This document shows positions 29,501 through 41,362 of a stretch of 49,931 nt of DNA, in pieces; the first letter of the stretch is position 1; every line of letters begins with the position of its first letter. The DNA lies in the NCBI GenBank assembly GCA_023254115.1, contig JALQYK010000037.1, positions 1 through 49,931 on the forward strand. The letters are read 5' to 3'. The notes beneath the pieces were generated by a model. The model saw only the letters and a list, made by a program, of their open reading frames with translations. It was not told where the DNA came from and ran no database searches. Both the position numbers and the translations under genes were made by a program. This stretch comes from Polynucleobacter sp. Lineage in GTDB: Bacteria > Pseudomonadota > Gammaproteobacteria > Burkholderiales > Burkholderiaceae.

Positions 29501-30994
29501 ATGAACACACTCACTGATAATCCGATTGCCGAAATAAAAAGCCGGCAAGCTCAGCTAGTAAAGGCTTTAAAGCCACTTTTACCAGAGCACGCCCTACTTT
29601 GGGAGCCAGAAGACACTATTCCTTATGAATGTGATGGTTTGGCGGCTTACCGTCAAATGCCTTTAGCTGTTGCCCTGCCCGAAACAGAAGCCCAGGCGGT
29701 TGCAGTCATCAAAGTTTGTCAAAATTTAGAGATTCCTATCGTTCCAAGAGGGGCGGGAACTGGTTTATCTGGCGGAGCAATGCCAATTGCTCAAGGATTG
29801 GTCCTATCCTTGGCTAAATTTAAAAAAATATTACACATAGACCCTGTTGCCAGAACAGCAGTTGTTCAACCCGGCGTTAGAAATCTAGCAATTTCTGAAG
29901 CAGTAGCTCATCATGGCTTGTACTACGCGCCAGACCCATCATCACAAATTGCCTGCTCGATTGGCGGCAATGTCAGCGAAAACTCTGGCGGGGTTCACTG
30001 TCTGAAATATGGCCTCACACTTCACAACATTTTAAAAGTCCGAGCCATCTTAATTTCTGGAGAAGTAGTGGAGTTCGGCAGTCTAGCTCCAGATGCTCCA
30101 GGATTAGATTTAATGTCAATTTTGGTGGGTAGCGAGGGCATGCTCGCAGTGATTACGGAGGTAGTGGTCAAATTAGTACCTAAACCTCAACTTGCTCAAG
30201 TCATCATGGCTAGTTTTGATGATGTTGAGAAAGGCGGCAACGCAGTTGCAGCGATCGTTGCTGCGGGCATCATACCTGCAGGCCTAGAAATGATGGATAA
30301 GGCCGCTACTAGAGCTGTTGAGGAGTTTGTCCACGCAGGATATGACATCAATGCTGAGGCTATTCTTCTATGCGAATCTGATGGCACCCCAGAAGAGGTG
30401 GCTGAAGAAATCGAAAGAATGACAGAAGTTCTAAAAAATAGCGGCGCCATCAGAATACAGGTGTCACAAAGTGAAGCGGAACGTCTTAAGTTTTGGAGTG
30501 GTCGCAAAAATGCGTTCCCTGCTGCAGGCCGAATCTCTGCAGACTATTACTGTATGGATGGCACAATCCCGCGTCAGCACATCGCCACCCTACTCAAGCG
30601 CATTCAAGATATGGAAAAAAAATATCAACTGCGTTGTATGAATGTTTTTCATGCAGGTGATGGCAACATGCACCCACTGATTTTGTTCAATGGCTCTGAC
30701 GAGGATGAATGGCATCGTGCTGAAGCATTCGGCAGTGATATTTTGGAAACATGTGTAGAACTTGGCGGAACAATCACAGGCGAACATGGTGTGGGCATCG
30801 AAAAGATTAACTCGATGTGCGTTCAATTTAGCGAATCAGAAAGAGAACTCTTTTGGGGAGTAAAAGCCGCATTTGATCCAAAGAAACTTTTAAACCCTGA
30901 TAAAGCAATTCCAACCCTTAATCGCTGCGCTGAGTATGGTCGGATGCGCATTACAGGTGGCGCTCTACCCCATCCAGAATTGGAGCGCTTCTAA
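29501..30994 (+). CDS. glcD: Glycolate oxidase subunit GlcD (FAD-linked)
   Basis: IPIVPRGAGTGLSGGAMP, PDPSSQIACSIGGNVSENSGGVHCLKYGLT, NVFHAGDGNMHPLILF, GEHGVGIEK. Confidence 0.96.
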   Translation: MNTLTDNPIAEIKSRQAQLVKALKPLLPEHALLWEPEDTIPYECDGLAAYRQMPLAVALPETEAQAVAVIKVCQNLEIPIVPRGAGTGLSGGAMPIAQGLVLSLAKFKKILHIDPVARTAVVQPGVRNLAISEAVAHHGLYYAPDPSSQIACSIGGNVSENSGGVHCLKYGLTLHNILKVRAILISGEVVEFGSLAPDAPGLDLMSILVGSEGMLAVITEVVVKLVPKPQLAQVIMASFDDVEKGGNAVAAIVAAGIIPAGLEMMDKAATRAVEEFVHAGYDINAEAILLCESDGTPEEVAEEIERMTEVLKNSGAIRIQVSQSEAERLKFWSGRKNAFPAAGRISADYYCMDGTIPRQHIATLLKRIQDMEKKYQLRCMNVFHAGDGNMHPLILFNGSDEDEWHRAEAFGSDILETCVELGGTITGEHGVGIEKINSMCVQFSESERELFWGVKAAFDPKKLLNPDKAIPTLNRCAEYGRMRITGGALPHPELERF

Positions 30995-32100
30995 TGAGCC
31001 ACTCATTTATTCAAGATACGCAAGAGATTATTCGTAACTCTATCGAATCAAAAGGTTTACTCAGAATCACAGGGTCAGGAACCAAAGATTGGTTCGGTGG
31101 AGAGCTCAAGGGGAATGCACTATCAACAAAAGGTTACCAAGGAATCATTAATTACCAACCTGACGAATTAGTAATCACCGTTAAATCTGGCACAACCATC
31201 AAAGAGGTTGAGTTAGCTCTTGATGAAAAAAATCAACAGTTCGCATTTGAACCACCTTACTTTGGTGAAAATGCCACCATTGGCGGCATGGTTTGTTCAG
31301 GGCTTGCTGGCCCAGGAAGAGTTAGCGCCGGAAGTTTGAGAGACTTTGTATTAGGTGCAAAGATCATGGATGGTCAAGGACAAGTGATGAACTTTGGCGG
31401 AACCGTGATGAAAAACGTTGCAGGATATGATGTCTCAAGATTGATGCCTGGATCACTAGGCACCTTGGCATTATTACTAGACGTCTCCATTAAAGTTTTA
31501 CCAAAACCAGTGGCTACAGCCACACTTCGATTGGAGATTGAGCAAGATAAAGCTCTACACACCATGAATTTATTGGCTAGCCAACCTTGGCCAATCAATG
31601 CCAGTTGCTGGCAAGGTGAACAAAATGGGGTTTTACACATTCGATTAAGTGGCGCCAAAGCTGCCGTAGAGTCAGCTACCAATTCTTTTAAGAAAAACTT
31701 AGGTATGCAATTACTTGAGCCTGAAGAAGCTAAAAAGTTCTGGGCAACTCTTAAAGAGCACCAATCAGATTGGTTTAAATCAAGCAACGGCGAAGACTCA
31801 GCATTGTGGAGGTTTGCGGTCGCGCCAACATCTAAACCTCTCGAGCTTACTGGATCCACCCTCATTGAGTGGCACGGTGGACAACGCTGGTGGCAGGGTA
31901 AATTAGATGCGGCAACAGCAAAGGCAATAGCAGCTAAAGCGCACGGCCATGCAAGCATATTCAGGTCAAGCGAAAAAGATATCGCAATGCTTAGTTCACT
32001 GAATGACAACCCTTTAACAAAGGCCCTGGTACCGGTACAAGATCGTCTAAAAAAAGCCTTCGATCCACATGGCATTTTTGCTACAGGAAGGTTGGCCTAA
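30994..32100 (+). CDS. glcE: Glycolate oxidase subunit GlcE (FAD-binding)
   Basis: FAD-binding PCMH-type domain (ATIGGMVCSGLAGPGRVSAGSLRDFVLGAKIMDGQGQVMNFGGTVMKNVAGYDVSRLM); TAATG overlap with glcD. Confidence 0.95.
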   Translation: MSHSFIQDTQEIIRNSIESKGLLRITGSGTKDWFGGELKGNALSTKGYQGIINYQPDELVITVKSGTTIKEVELALDEKNQQFAFEPPYFGENATIGGMVCSGLAGPGRVSAGSLRDFVLGAKIMDGQGQVMNFGGTVMKNVAGYDVSRLMPGSLGTLALLLDVSIKVLPKPVATATLRLEIEQDKALHTMNLLASQPWPINASCWQGEQNGVLHIRLSGAKAAVESATNSFKKNLGMQLLEPEEAKKFWATLKEHQSDWFKSSNGEDSALWRFAVAPTSKPLELTGSTLIEWHGGQRWWQGKLDAATAKAIAAKAHGHASIFRSSEKDIAMLSSLNDNPLTKALVPVQDRLKKAFDPHGIFATGRLA

Positions 32101-32101
32101 T

Positions 32102-33394
32102 ATGCAAACAGAATTAGCTCCTCAATTTGCTGGTACTCCAGATGGCGTGATGGCCCAGAGCATTTTGAATAAATGTGTTCACTGTGGGTTTTGTACAGCA
32201 ACTTGTCCAACATACCAAATACTTGGTGATGAATTAGATGGGCCACGAGGCCGGATCTACCTAATCAAACAAATTGCTGAAGGCAGACCCGCAACTGAAA
32301 AAACGCGCGAGCACTTAGATCGTTGTCTAACCTGTCGAAACTGCGAAAGCACATGTCCAAGTGGCGTCGATTACGGACACTTAGTTGATATTGGTCGCAA
32401 ATGGGCAGAAGAACAAACTAGTCCAAGACCTCTCGTTGAGCGCCTTTTACGCAAAGCATTAGCTTTTGGTCTAACCAATAAAATTCTCTTTGAGAGTGCG
32501 ATGCAACTTGGCAGAATTGTTAGGCCACTGCTACCAAAGGTCATTCAACAAAAAATACCACGTGGCAAAAAACCAGGTGTACGCCCTCCTAATAATCTTC
32601 ACCACACCAAAATGTTAATGTTAGAGGGCTGCGTTCAACCCGGCATGCTACCCAATATCAACAGCGCCACCATTCGAGTGATGAGTCAATTAGGTATTGA
32701 TGTTCTAGTTGCAGCCAAAGCAGGATGTTGTGGCGCACTAAAATATCATCTCAATGAGCAAGAAGCTGGCTTGGCAGATATGCGTAGGAATATTGATGCT
32801 TGGTGGCCATATGTTACGGGTGAAGCACCTGAATGCAATGGCCATAAAGTTGAAGCACTAATCATGAATGCATCCGGTTGCGGTGTCACGGTTAAAGAAT
32901 ACGGCCATATATTGCGCGACGATCCTCACTATGCAGAAAAAGCCAAAGTGATATCAGATCTTTGCAAAGATCTGATTGAGATACTGCCAAGTCACACACA
33001 GTCCTTAAAACAGCTAATTGGTGACAAGTCTAAGAAAGGTGTGGTCTATCACCCTCCTTGCACTTTGCAACATGGTCAAAAAATCAAAGGTCAGCTAGAA
33101 ACTATGCTTGGGCAATTGGGTATTGCCACAAATACGTGCCAAGATAGTCATTTATGTTGTGGCTCAGCCGGAACCTACTCAATCTTGCAAGCCGATTTAT
33201 CCAAACAACTTAAAGAACAAAAATTAAATCATCTTCAAAAAGCCGTTTCTGAGCATGAGGCAGATCGAATTGTGTCAGCAAATATTGGTTGCATTACACA
33301 TTTACAAAATGAAAATACAACTGTTGAACACTGGATTGAACTGATTGATTCATTAATAGAGCAAAATGAGGGATATGTCCTTCATAAAAGCTAA
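32102..33394 (+). CDS. glcF: Glycolate oxidase iron-sulfur subunit GlcF
   Basis: CVHCGFCTATCPTYQILGDELDGPRGRIYLIKQ and CLTCRNCESTCPSGVDYG 4Fe-4S motifs plus CCG domains. Start moved from the ORF-track 32069 to ATG 32102 (MQTELAPQF), typical of GlcF and just after the glcE stop. Confidence 0.95.
   Translation: MQTELAPQFAGTPDGVMAQSILNKCVHCGFCTATCPTYQILGDELDGPRGRIYLIKQIAEGRPATEKTREHLDRCLTCRNCESTCPSGVDYGHLVDIGRKWAEEQTSPRPLVERLLRKALAFGLTNKILFESAMQLGRIVRPLLPKVIQQKIPRGKKPGVRPPNNLHHTKMLMLEGCVQPGMLPNINSATIRVMSQLGIDVLVAAKAGCCGALKYHLNEQEAGLADMRRNIDAWWPYVTGEAPECNGHKVEALIMNASGCGVTVKEYGHILRDDPHYAEKAKVISDLCKDLIEILPSHTQSLKQLIGDKSKKGVVYHPPCTLQHGQKIKGQLETMLGQLGIATNTCQDSHLCCGSAGTYSILQADLSKQLKEQKLNHLQKAVSEHEADRIVSANIGCITHLQNENTTVEHWIELIDSLIEQNEGYVLHKS
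32953..32976. repeat. 24-bp perfect palindrome inside glcF
   Basis: ATCAGATCTTTG|CAAAGATCTGAT, read directly. Confidence 0.95.
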
Positions 33395-34088
33395 CTTAGA
33401 AAATATTAAAGAGCGTATCAATCAAGCCGCCAAGGCTTGTGGTCGCTCACCTGGTGATATTCAGCTTTTGGCCGTTTCTAAAACATTTCCTGCGGAAGAT
33501 GTAAGAACTTGCTTTCAAAGTGGGCAGCGTGCCTTTGGGGAAAATTATGTCCAAGAGGGTGTGGCAAAAATTACATCACTTCAAGATTTACGAGCTGAAA
33601 TTAAATGGCATTTCATTGGCCCACTACAAAGCAATAAATCTCGCGATGTTGCCGAAAATTTTGACTGGGTTCATAGCATCGACCGCCTAAAAATTGCTCA
33701 AAGATTAAATGATCAAAGACCATCTAACTTACCGCGATTAAATGTGTGCATACAAGTTAACATCAGCGGCGAATCGAGCAAAAGCGGTGTGCAAGCCAAT
33801 GATCTCATTGAGCTTTGTAAGCATATATCTGGACTACCAAATCTTTTATTAAGAGGACTCATGAGCATTCCAGAGCCCACAGATGACGTAGTCCAACAAA
33901 AACAGGCTCATCACGAGCTACGCCAACTCCTTGAGATTTTGAAGTCAAGCGAGGAGCTTGATCAATCTAAAATGCAATTAGATACCCTCTCCATGGGCAT
34001 GTCTTCAGATATTGAAGCTGCCATAGCAGAAGGTAGTACGATGGTACGTGTTGGGACAGCAATTTTTGGCAAGAGAACCTATTTATGA
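33375..34088 (+). CDS. YggS family pyridoxal phosphate-dependent/homeostasis protein
   Basis: LLAVSKTFPAEDVRTCFQSGQRAFGENYVQEGVAKI, WHFIGPLQSNKSR, LSMGMSSDIEAAIAEGSTMVRVGTAIFG. Start ambiguous between 33366 and 33375; overlaps glcF 3' end. Confidence 0.94.
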   Translation: MSFIKANLENIKERINQAAKACGRSPGDIQLLAVSKTFPAEDVRTCFQSGQRAFGENYVQEGVAKITSLQDLRAEIKWHFIGPLQSNKSRDVAENFDWVHSIDRLKIAQRLNDQRPSNLPRLNVCIQVNISGESSKSGVQANDLIELCKHISGLPNLLLRGLMSIPEPTDDVVQQKQAHHELRQLLEILKSSEELDQSKMQLDTLSMGMSSDIEAAIAEGSTMVRVGTAIFGKRTYL

Positions 34089-34933
34089 AGAACTTATCAA
34101 CTCTAAAAATTAGCTTTATTGGTGGTGGCAATATGGCTAGCGCACTAATAGGCGGATTAATTAATAAAGGGGTTGCCGCAAAAAATATTTTTGTTGCTGA
34201 CCCTTATGATCAAACCCGTCAACGTCTAGAGTCTGAGCTATCAGTTATTACTGCACAAAATGTTAAAAAATTAGCAGCACACATCGAATCATCTGACGTA
34301 ATTGTGATGGCCGTAAAACCTCAACAATTCAAAGAAGCATCACTAGAACTTGCTGAAGTACTCAGTACTTTCAACATAAAACCCCTGTGTTTGAGTGTGG
34401 CAGCAGGAATTAGAACATCTGATATGGCAGCATGGCTAGGTCATACAAGATTAGTAAGGGCTATGCCTAATACGCCCGCATTAATTAGCCAAGGCATGAC
34501 TGGTTTATACACAAATGCCAATACTGCAAAGAGCGATAAAGAATTAGCTGAAAATATTTGTCAGGCAGTTGGCAAGGTTGTGTGGGTTGATAACGAAAAA
34601 CAGATGGATGACATCACCGCTGTATCAGGTAGCGGCCCTGCATATGTTTTTGCTTTTTTAGAGGCTTTGGAAAACGCTGGTATTGCTCAAGGACTAACAC
34701 CTGCTCAAGCGCGTTTACTAGCTATACAAACCGTTCAAGGTGCTGCAAGTTTAGCTGCCCAATCTTCAGAACCACCATCAGTATTGCGCGAAAAAGTAAC
34801 ATCTAAAGGTGGCACGACATATGCCGCATTACAAGTACTTGAAAAAGAATCTTGGGCAGAGATCATGGCAAAAGCCATTAAGGCTGCGAGCGAGCGCGGC
34901 GCGGAGATGGGTGACGAATTTAGTCGTCAGTAA
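34085..34933 (+). CDS. proC: Pyrroline-5-carboxylate reductase
   Basis: ISFIGGGNMASALIGGLI, VRAMPNTPALISQGMTGLY, AVSGSGPAYVFAFLEAL, VTSKGGTTYAAL. Confidence 0.98.
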   Translation: MKNLSTLKISFIGGGNMASALIGGLINKGVAAKNIFVADPYDQTRQRLESELSVITAQNVKKLAAHIESSDVIVMAVKPQQFKEASLELAEVLSTFNIKPLCLSVAAGIRTSDMAAWLGHTRLVRAMPNTPALISQGMTGLYTNANTAKSDKELAENICQAVGKVVWVDNEKQMDDITAVSGSGPAYVFAFLEALENAGIAQGLTPAQARLLAIQTVQGAASLAAQSSEPPSVLREKVTSKGGTTYAALQVLEKESWAEIMAKAIKAASERGAEMGDEFSRQ

Positions 34934-34934
34934 T

Positions 34935-35780
34935 TTAAGAAAAAGCCAAGGCTAAAAATAAAGTTGCCCCTAACCAATTGTTTCTTTTGAACGCCAAAAA
35001 GCATTGCTCGGGAATTCTTTTTGATACCAATTGGTAGTAATAAAAAATTAGCGCCAAACCCAGAACCCAAAAAAACCAAAATAAACTCGACAAATCATGT
35101 CGTAGAGCAATCCAAGCAAAACTTGTCATAGTGATTGCATAGCAAATCATCATTACTAGAACATCATGCTTACCAAAGGTAATAGCGGACGTCTTGATGC
35201 CAATGGTTAAGTCATCCTCTCTATCAACCATGGCATATGCTGTGTCATAGGCTATAGCCCAAGCAATATTAGCAATGACCAGCAACCATGCATCAACAGG
35301 AATACTATTCTGCACCGCTGCATATGACATAGGTATTCCGAAGGAAAAAGCGATACCTAATATTGCTTGAGGGATTGAAAAAAATCTTTTTGTAAATGGG
35401 TAAATAGCTGCAATCAAAACAGCGGGAATAGATAAAAGCTTGGTAAAAAGATTGAGCGGAAGAATTAGTAAAAATGAAATTAGTGCCAGAAATGCAGCAA
35501 CCAGTAAAGCCTCTTTAGGACTTACTCGACCCGCTGTAACGGGTCTATCTTTAGTTCTAGAAACATGCTTATCAAAGTCTCTATCTGCATAGTCATTAAT
35601 GGCGCAACCTGCACTACGCATTAAAAAACAACCCATTGAAAAAATAAGCAGATGAGCCAATTGAGGATGCCCATTAGACGCCATCCATAAACCCCACAAT
35701 GTCGGCCACAGAACTAATAATGTACCGATTGGTTTATCAAAACGAATGAGCGCTAAATAGTCTGAAAACTTTGAAGCCAT
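34935..35780 (-). CDS. ubiA: 4-hydroxybenzoate octaprenyltransferase
   Basis: IRFDKPIGTLLVLWPTLWGLWMA, MRSAGCAINDYADRDFDKHVSRTKDRPVTAG, DTAYAMVDREDDLTIGIKTSAI. Confidence 0.97.
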   Translation of the reverse strand: MASKFSDYLALIRFDKPIGTLLVLWPTLWGLWMASNGHPQLAHLLIFSMGCFLMRSAGCAINDYADRDFDKHVSRTKDRPVTAGRVSPKEALLVAAFLALISFLLILPLNLFTKLLSIPAVLIAAIYPFTKRFFSIPQAILGIAFSFGIPMSYAAVQNSIPVDAWLLVIANIAWAIAYDTAYAMVDREDDLTIGIKTSAITFGKHDVLVMMICYAITMTSFAWIALRHDLSSLFWFFWVLGLALIFYYYQLVSKRIPEQCFLAFKRNNWLGATLFLALAFS

Positions 35781-36697
35781 TACAAGAACTCAACTCCCGA
35801 TAAACCACAAGATTTAATAGCATCAGCCAATGCATGCATGGCAGCAGTTCTTGCATAACTTTTACGCCACGCCAAAACAACACGACGCTTTGGAATCGGG
35901 TTAGCAAATGGAATATATCTAATTAAACTATTCGGGCTATTTTGATCAACAATCGAAGTAATTGGCAAAATAGTAATTCCAATCCCACCTGCAACCATCT
36001 GCCTAATGGTCTCTAGCGATGAGCCTTCAAAGCTACTTAACTCACCCTCTTTTTGATGTCTTTGCATGTCAGGGCAAATATCAAGCACTTGATCTCTAAA
36101 GCAATGTCCTTGGCCCAATAATAGGGTTGTTTGCGACTGCAAATCAGCATGCTGAATCATCGCCAGACTTTCCCAAGGATGACCCTGAGGAACGGCCACC
36201 ATGAAACCTTCATCATATAAAGGTAACACCTCTAGTCCACCTTGCGGGAAAGGCTCGGCAAGTATTGCAGCATCTATATCGCCCTGTTTCAAAAGCTCCA
36301 ATAGTTTGACTGTGAAGTTTTCTTGCAAGTACAAAGGCATTTGTGGCAACAAGCTTCTGCTGTTGGCAATTAACTTAGGTAGCAAATAAGGGGCAATCGT
36401 GTAAATGCTGCCCAAACGCACTGGCCCAGATAAAGGATCTTGACCATGCTGAGCCAAATGCTTGATTACCTGAGCCTCCTCCAACACCTTTTGAGCCTGA
36501 TGAATAATGCTCTGACCCAATGGAGTAATGGCTAACTCAGCACCAGATCTCTCAAAGATCTGAATGTTTAGCTCTTCCTCAAGCTTTTTAATTGCTACTG
36601 ATAAAGTAGGTTGAGACACAAAGCAAGCATCAGCCGCACGACCAAAGTGTCGCTCTCTAGCCACAGCCACGATATAACGTAGTTCAGTTAATGTCAT
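35780..36697 (-). CDS. oxyR: Hydrogen-peroxide-sensing LysR-type regulator OxyR
   Basis: LysR HTH (MTLTELRYIVAVARERHFGRAADACFVSQPTLSVAIKKLEEELN) with the redox-type Cys pair GQGHCFRDQVLDICPDM. Confidence 0.92.
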   Translation of the reverse strand: MTLTELRYIVAVARERHFGRAADACFVSQPTLSVAIKKLEEELNIQIFERSGAELAITPLGQSIIHQAQKVLEEAQVIKHLAQHGQDPLSGPVRLGSIYTIAPYLLPKLIANSRSLLPQMPLYLQENFTVKLLELLKQGDIDAAILAEPFPQGGLEVLPLYDEGFMVAVPQGHPWESLAMIQHADLQSQTTLLLGQGHCFRDQVLDICPDMQRHQKEGELSSFEGSSLETIRQMVAGGIGITILPITSIVDQNSPNSLIRYIPFANPIPKRRVVLAWRKSYARTAAMHALADAIKSCGLSGVEFL

Positions 36698-36709
36698 ATT
36701 GAGAGGATA

Positions 36710-38779
36710 TCAAGCTTTTAGATATTCAGCTCGACTACCTAACCATCTTGATAGATGCTGCTCGGCAATTTCCGGGTAATTCGATAACAAAGCCACAGAA
36801 AGTTGCTGTGTTTTTTCTATAAGCCACTGCTCTTTTTGTAAATCAATAAACCGCAACATCGCATCCCCTGACTGTTTAGAACCTAATAATTCTCCAGGAC
36901 CTCGTAAGGCTAAATCTCGTTCAGCAATCAAAAATCCATCTTGGGTTTCTTTAAGGGTTTGCAATCGTTCTTTTGCAGCTAACGATAACTCTTGACCATA
37001 TAACAAAATACATACAGACTCAGCTGATCCACGCCCAACTCGACCTCGCAACTGATGCAATTGTGCATAGCCAAATCTTTCAGCATGCTCAATGACCATT
37101 AATGAGGCATTAGGAACATCAACACCAACTTCTATGACTGTTGTAGCCACTAAGATTTGAATATCTCCAGAAACAAAACTTTGCATCACTGAATTTTTTT
37201 CTTGAGACTTCAACCTTCCATGCACTAAACCAATTTTGACATTTGGTAATGCCCTTACCAAAGCCTCATGTGTTTCGACAGCTGTCTTCAGTTGCAAGGT
37301 GTCCGATTCTTCAATGAGTGGGCATACCCAATATACCTGCCTGCCTTTAGCCAATTCTGCTAACAAGCCAGTAACAACCTCCTGCCGCCTCTCATTTTTA
37401 ACCAACTTTGTCACAATAGGCCTTCTTCCTGGCGGCAACTCATCAATGACCGATACTTCTAAATCAGCATAAAAAGTCATAGCCAAAGTTCTAGGGATAG
37501 GCGTAGCTGACATCATTAATTGATGACAGTGAACTTCAACGTCATCAATTTTTTGCTGTAATTGCAAACGTTGCTTAACCCCAAAACGATGCTGCTCATC
37601 AATCACAGCAAACCCGAGCTTAGCAAATTCAACACCCTCCTGAATTAAGGCATGGGTGCCAATAACCAAGTGCGCACTACCACTAGCAATTTGCTCTTGA
37701 GCTTCCCTCTTTTCCTTTACCTTAAGTGATCCAGTTAACCATGCAATCTTCACACCTAGAGGTTCTAACCAAAGCTTCAACTTGCGATAATGTTGCTCGG
37801 CTAATATTTCTGTGGGAGCCATGATGGCAGCCTGGCACCCATGATCAATAGCATGCAGAGCTGCTAATGCAGCAATCACAGTCTTGCCACTTCCTACATC
37901 ACCTTGCAACAAACGATTCATGGGATAGGCGCGACTCAAATCTTGAATAATTTCTTGCCAAACTTTTTTTTGAGCTTCAGTTAAATCAAATGGTAAAGAT
38001 TTGATAAATTGACTCAAAACGCCCCCCTCAAGAGGTACTGAACTCATTGATACTGCTTGCCTCTTTAAACGTTTTTGCCTTGCCTGCTGCAACGATATCT
38101 GTTGAGCCAATAACTCTTCGAGTTGAACGCGACGCCAGGCTGGATGCGTTCTATTTTGTATAGACTCCAAATCATCAGATTTACTTGGCTGATGCAAAGT
38201 GTGTAAAGCCGAAATCAATGTAGGAATACTTAAACCAGGAAAAGTCTTCGCAATTAGCTCATTCGGCAAAAATTCTTTTAAGCTAATTTGTAAGTCTGGA
38301 TCTTGAATGGCTTTGGCAATTGCCTTACGAATCACCGTTTGACTAACTCCTGCCACAGTAGAGTAAATAGGGGTCAATGTAGACGGCAGTGGCGCATCAG
38401 GTGTCACTGCTTTAACTACCGGGTGAACCATCTCCGGACCATAATATCCATCACGTACTTCCCCCCTTACACGCAAGTGAGTCCCCATCGACATTTGCTT
38501 TTGCTGGCTCGGGTAAAAGTTCAACCAACGTAAAAACAACTCTTGACCATCGTCATCTCTAATTTGAACTAGCAACTGACGACGCGGACGAAACATCACC
38601 TCTTGACGAATTACATACCCCTGAACTTGGTAGGTCAAACCACCAAATGACCCAATTGCCTCGGCAATGGTTGATAATTTGGTTTCATCTTCATAACGAA
38701 TAGGTATATGGAGCGCACAATCCAAACTGGAGCGCAAACCTAGCTTATCAAGAGGGGATGAATTGGTTTTACCGGTCAT
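36710..38779 (-). CDS. recG: ATP-dependent DNA helicase RecG
   Basis: OB-fold wedge domain, NRLLQGDVGSGKTVIAALAAL, DEQHRFGVKQR, MSATPIPRTLAMT, HGRLKSQEK, LHQLRGRVGRG. Confidence 0.98.
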   Translation of the reverse strand: MTGKTNSSPLDKLGLRSSLDCALHIPIRYEDETKLSTIAEAIGSFGGLTYQVQGYVIRQEVMFRPRRQLLVQIRDDDGQELFLRWLNFYPSQQKQMSMGTHLRVRGEVRDGYYGPEMVHPVVKAVTPDAPLPSTLTPIYSTVAGVSQTVIRKAIAKAIQDPDLQISLKEFLPNELIAKTFPGLSIPTLISALHTLHQPSKSDDLESIQNRTHPAWRRVQLEELLAQQISLQQARQKRLKRQAVSMSSVPLEGGVLSQFIKSLPFDLTEAQKKVWQEIIQDLSRAYPMNRLLQGDVGSGKTVIAALAALHAIDHGCQAAIMAPTEILAEQHYRKLKLWLEPLGVKIAWLTGSLKVKEKREAQEQIASGSAHLVIGTHALIQEGVEFAKLGFAVIDEQHRFGVKQRLQLQQKIDDVEVHCHQLMMSATPIPRTLAMTFYADLEVSVIDELPPGRRPIVTKLVKNERRQEVVTGLLAELAKGRQVYWVCPLIEESDTLQLKTAVETHEALVRALPNVKIGLVHGRLKSQEKNSVMQSFVSGDIQILVATTVIEVGVDVPNASLMVIEHAERFGYAQLHQLRGRVGRGSAESVCILLYGQELSLAAKERLQTLKETQDGFLIAERDLALRGPGELLGSKQSGDAMLRFIDLQKEQWLIEKTQQLSVALLSNYPEIAEQHLSRWLGSRAEYLKA

Positions 38780-38811
38780 TAATTAAATAGTAATGTTCCA
38801 ATGGGACTGTA

Positions 38812-41000
<2,189 letters not shown>

Positions 41001-41029
41001 AATCCTAGTTTCTAATTGGAGGAAATAAC

Positions 41030-41350
41030 ATGTTTATTAGCAACGCATATGCGCAAGCCGCTGGAGCGGAAAGTGGCGGCATTATGGGCTTTTTGCCATT
41101 AATTTTGATGTTTGCGGTGTTGTATTTTGTCATGATTCGTCCGCAAATGAAGCGCCAAAAAGAACTCAAAAACATGCTAGAGGCATTGGCTGTTGGCGAT
41201 GAAGTTGTGACTGTTGGCGGCCTAATGGGCAAAGTAACAAATCTTAAAGACCCATATGTAACAGTTGAACTACTCCCAGGTACAGAAGTAAAAATGCAAA
41301 AAAGCGCAGTAACGGCTGTTTTGCCTAAAGGCACTATCAAAGCTATCTAA
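41030..41350 (+). CDS. yajC: Preprotein translocase subunit YajC
   Basis: LPLILMFAVLYFVMIRPQMKRQKELKNMLEALAVGDEVVTVGGLMGKV; precedes secD. Confidence 0.97.
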   Translation: MFISNAYAQAAGAESGGIMGFLPLILMFAVLYFVMIRPQMKRQKELKNMLEALAVGDEVVTVGGLMGKVTNLKDPYVTVELLPGTEVKMQKSAVTAVLPKGTIKAI

Positions 41351-41362
41351 GAAAGATTTGGC

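Noticed and set aside
31374-32075. 233-aa minus-strand ORF
   Set aside because: Fully antisense to glcE, which has clear family motifs and operon context; no recognisable domain, low-complexity Ser/Ala-rich translation typical of shadow ORFs.
34912-34929. TGACGA-N6-TCGTCA dyad at the proC 3' end as terminator
   Set aside because: 6-bp stem without a T-run on either strand; not sufficient to call a terminator.
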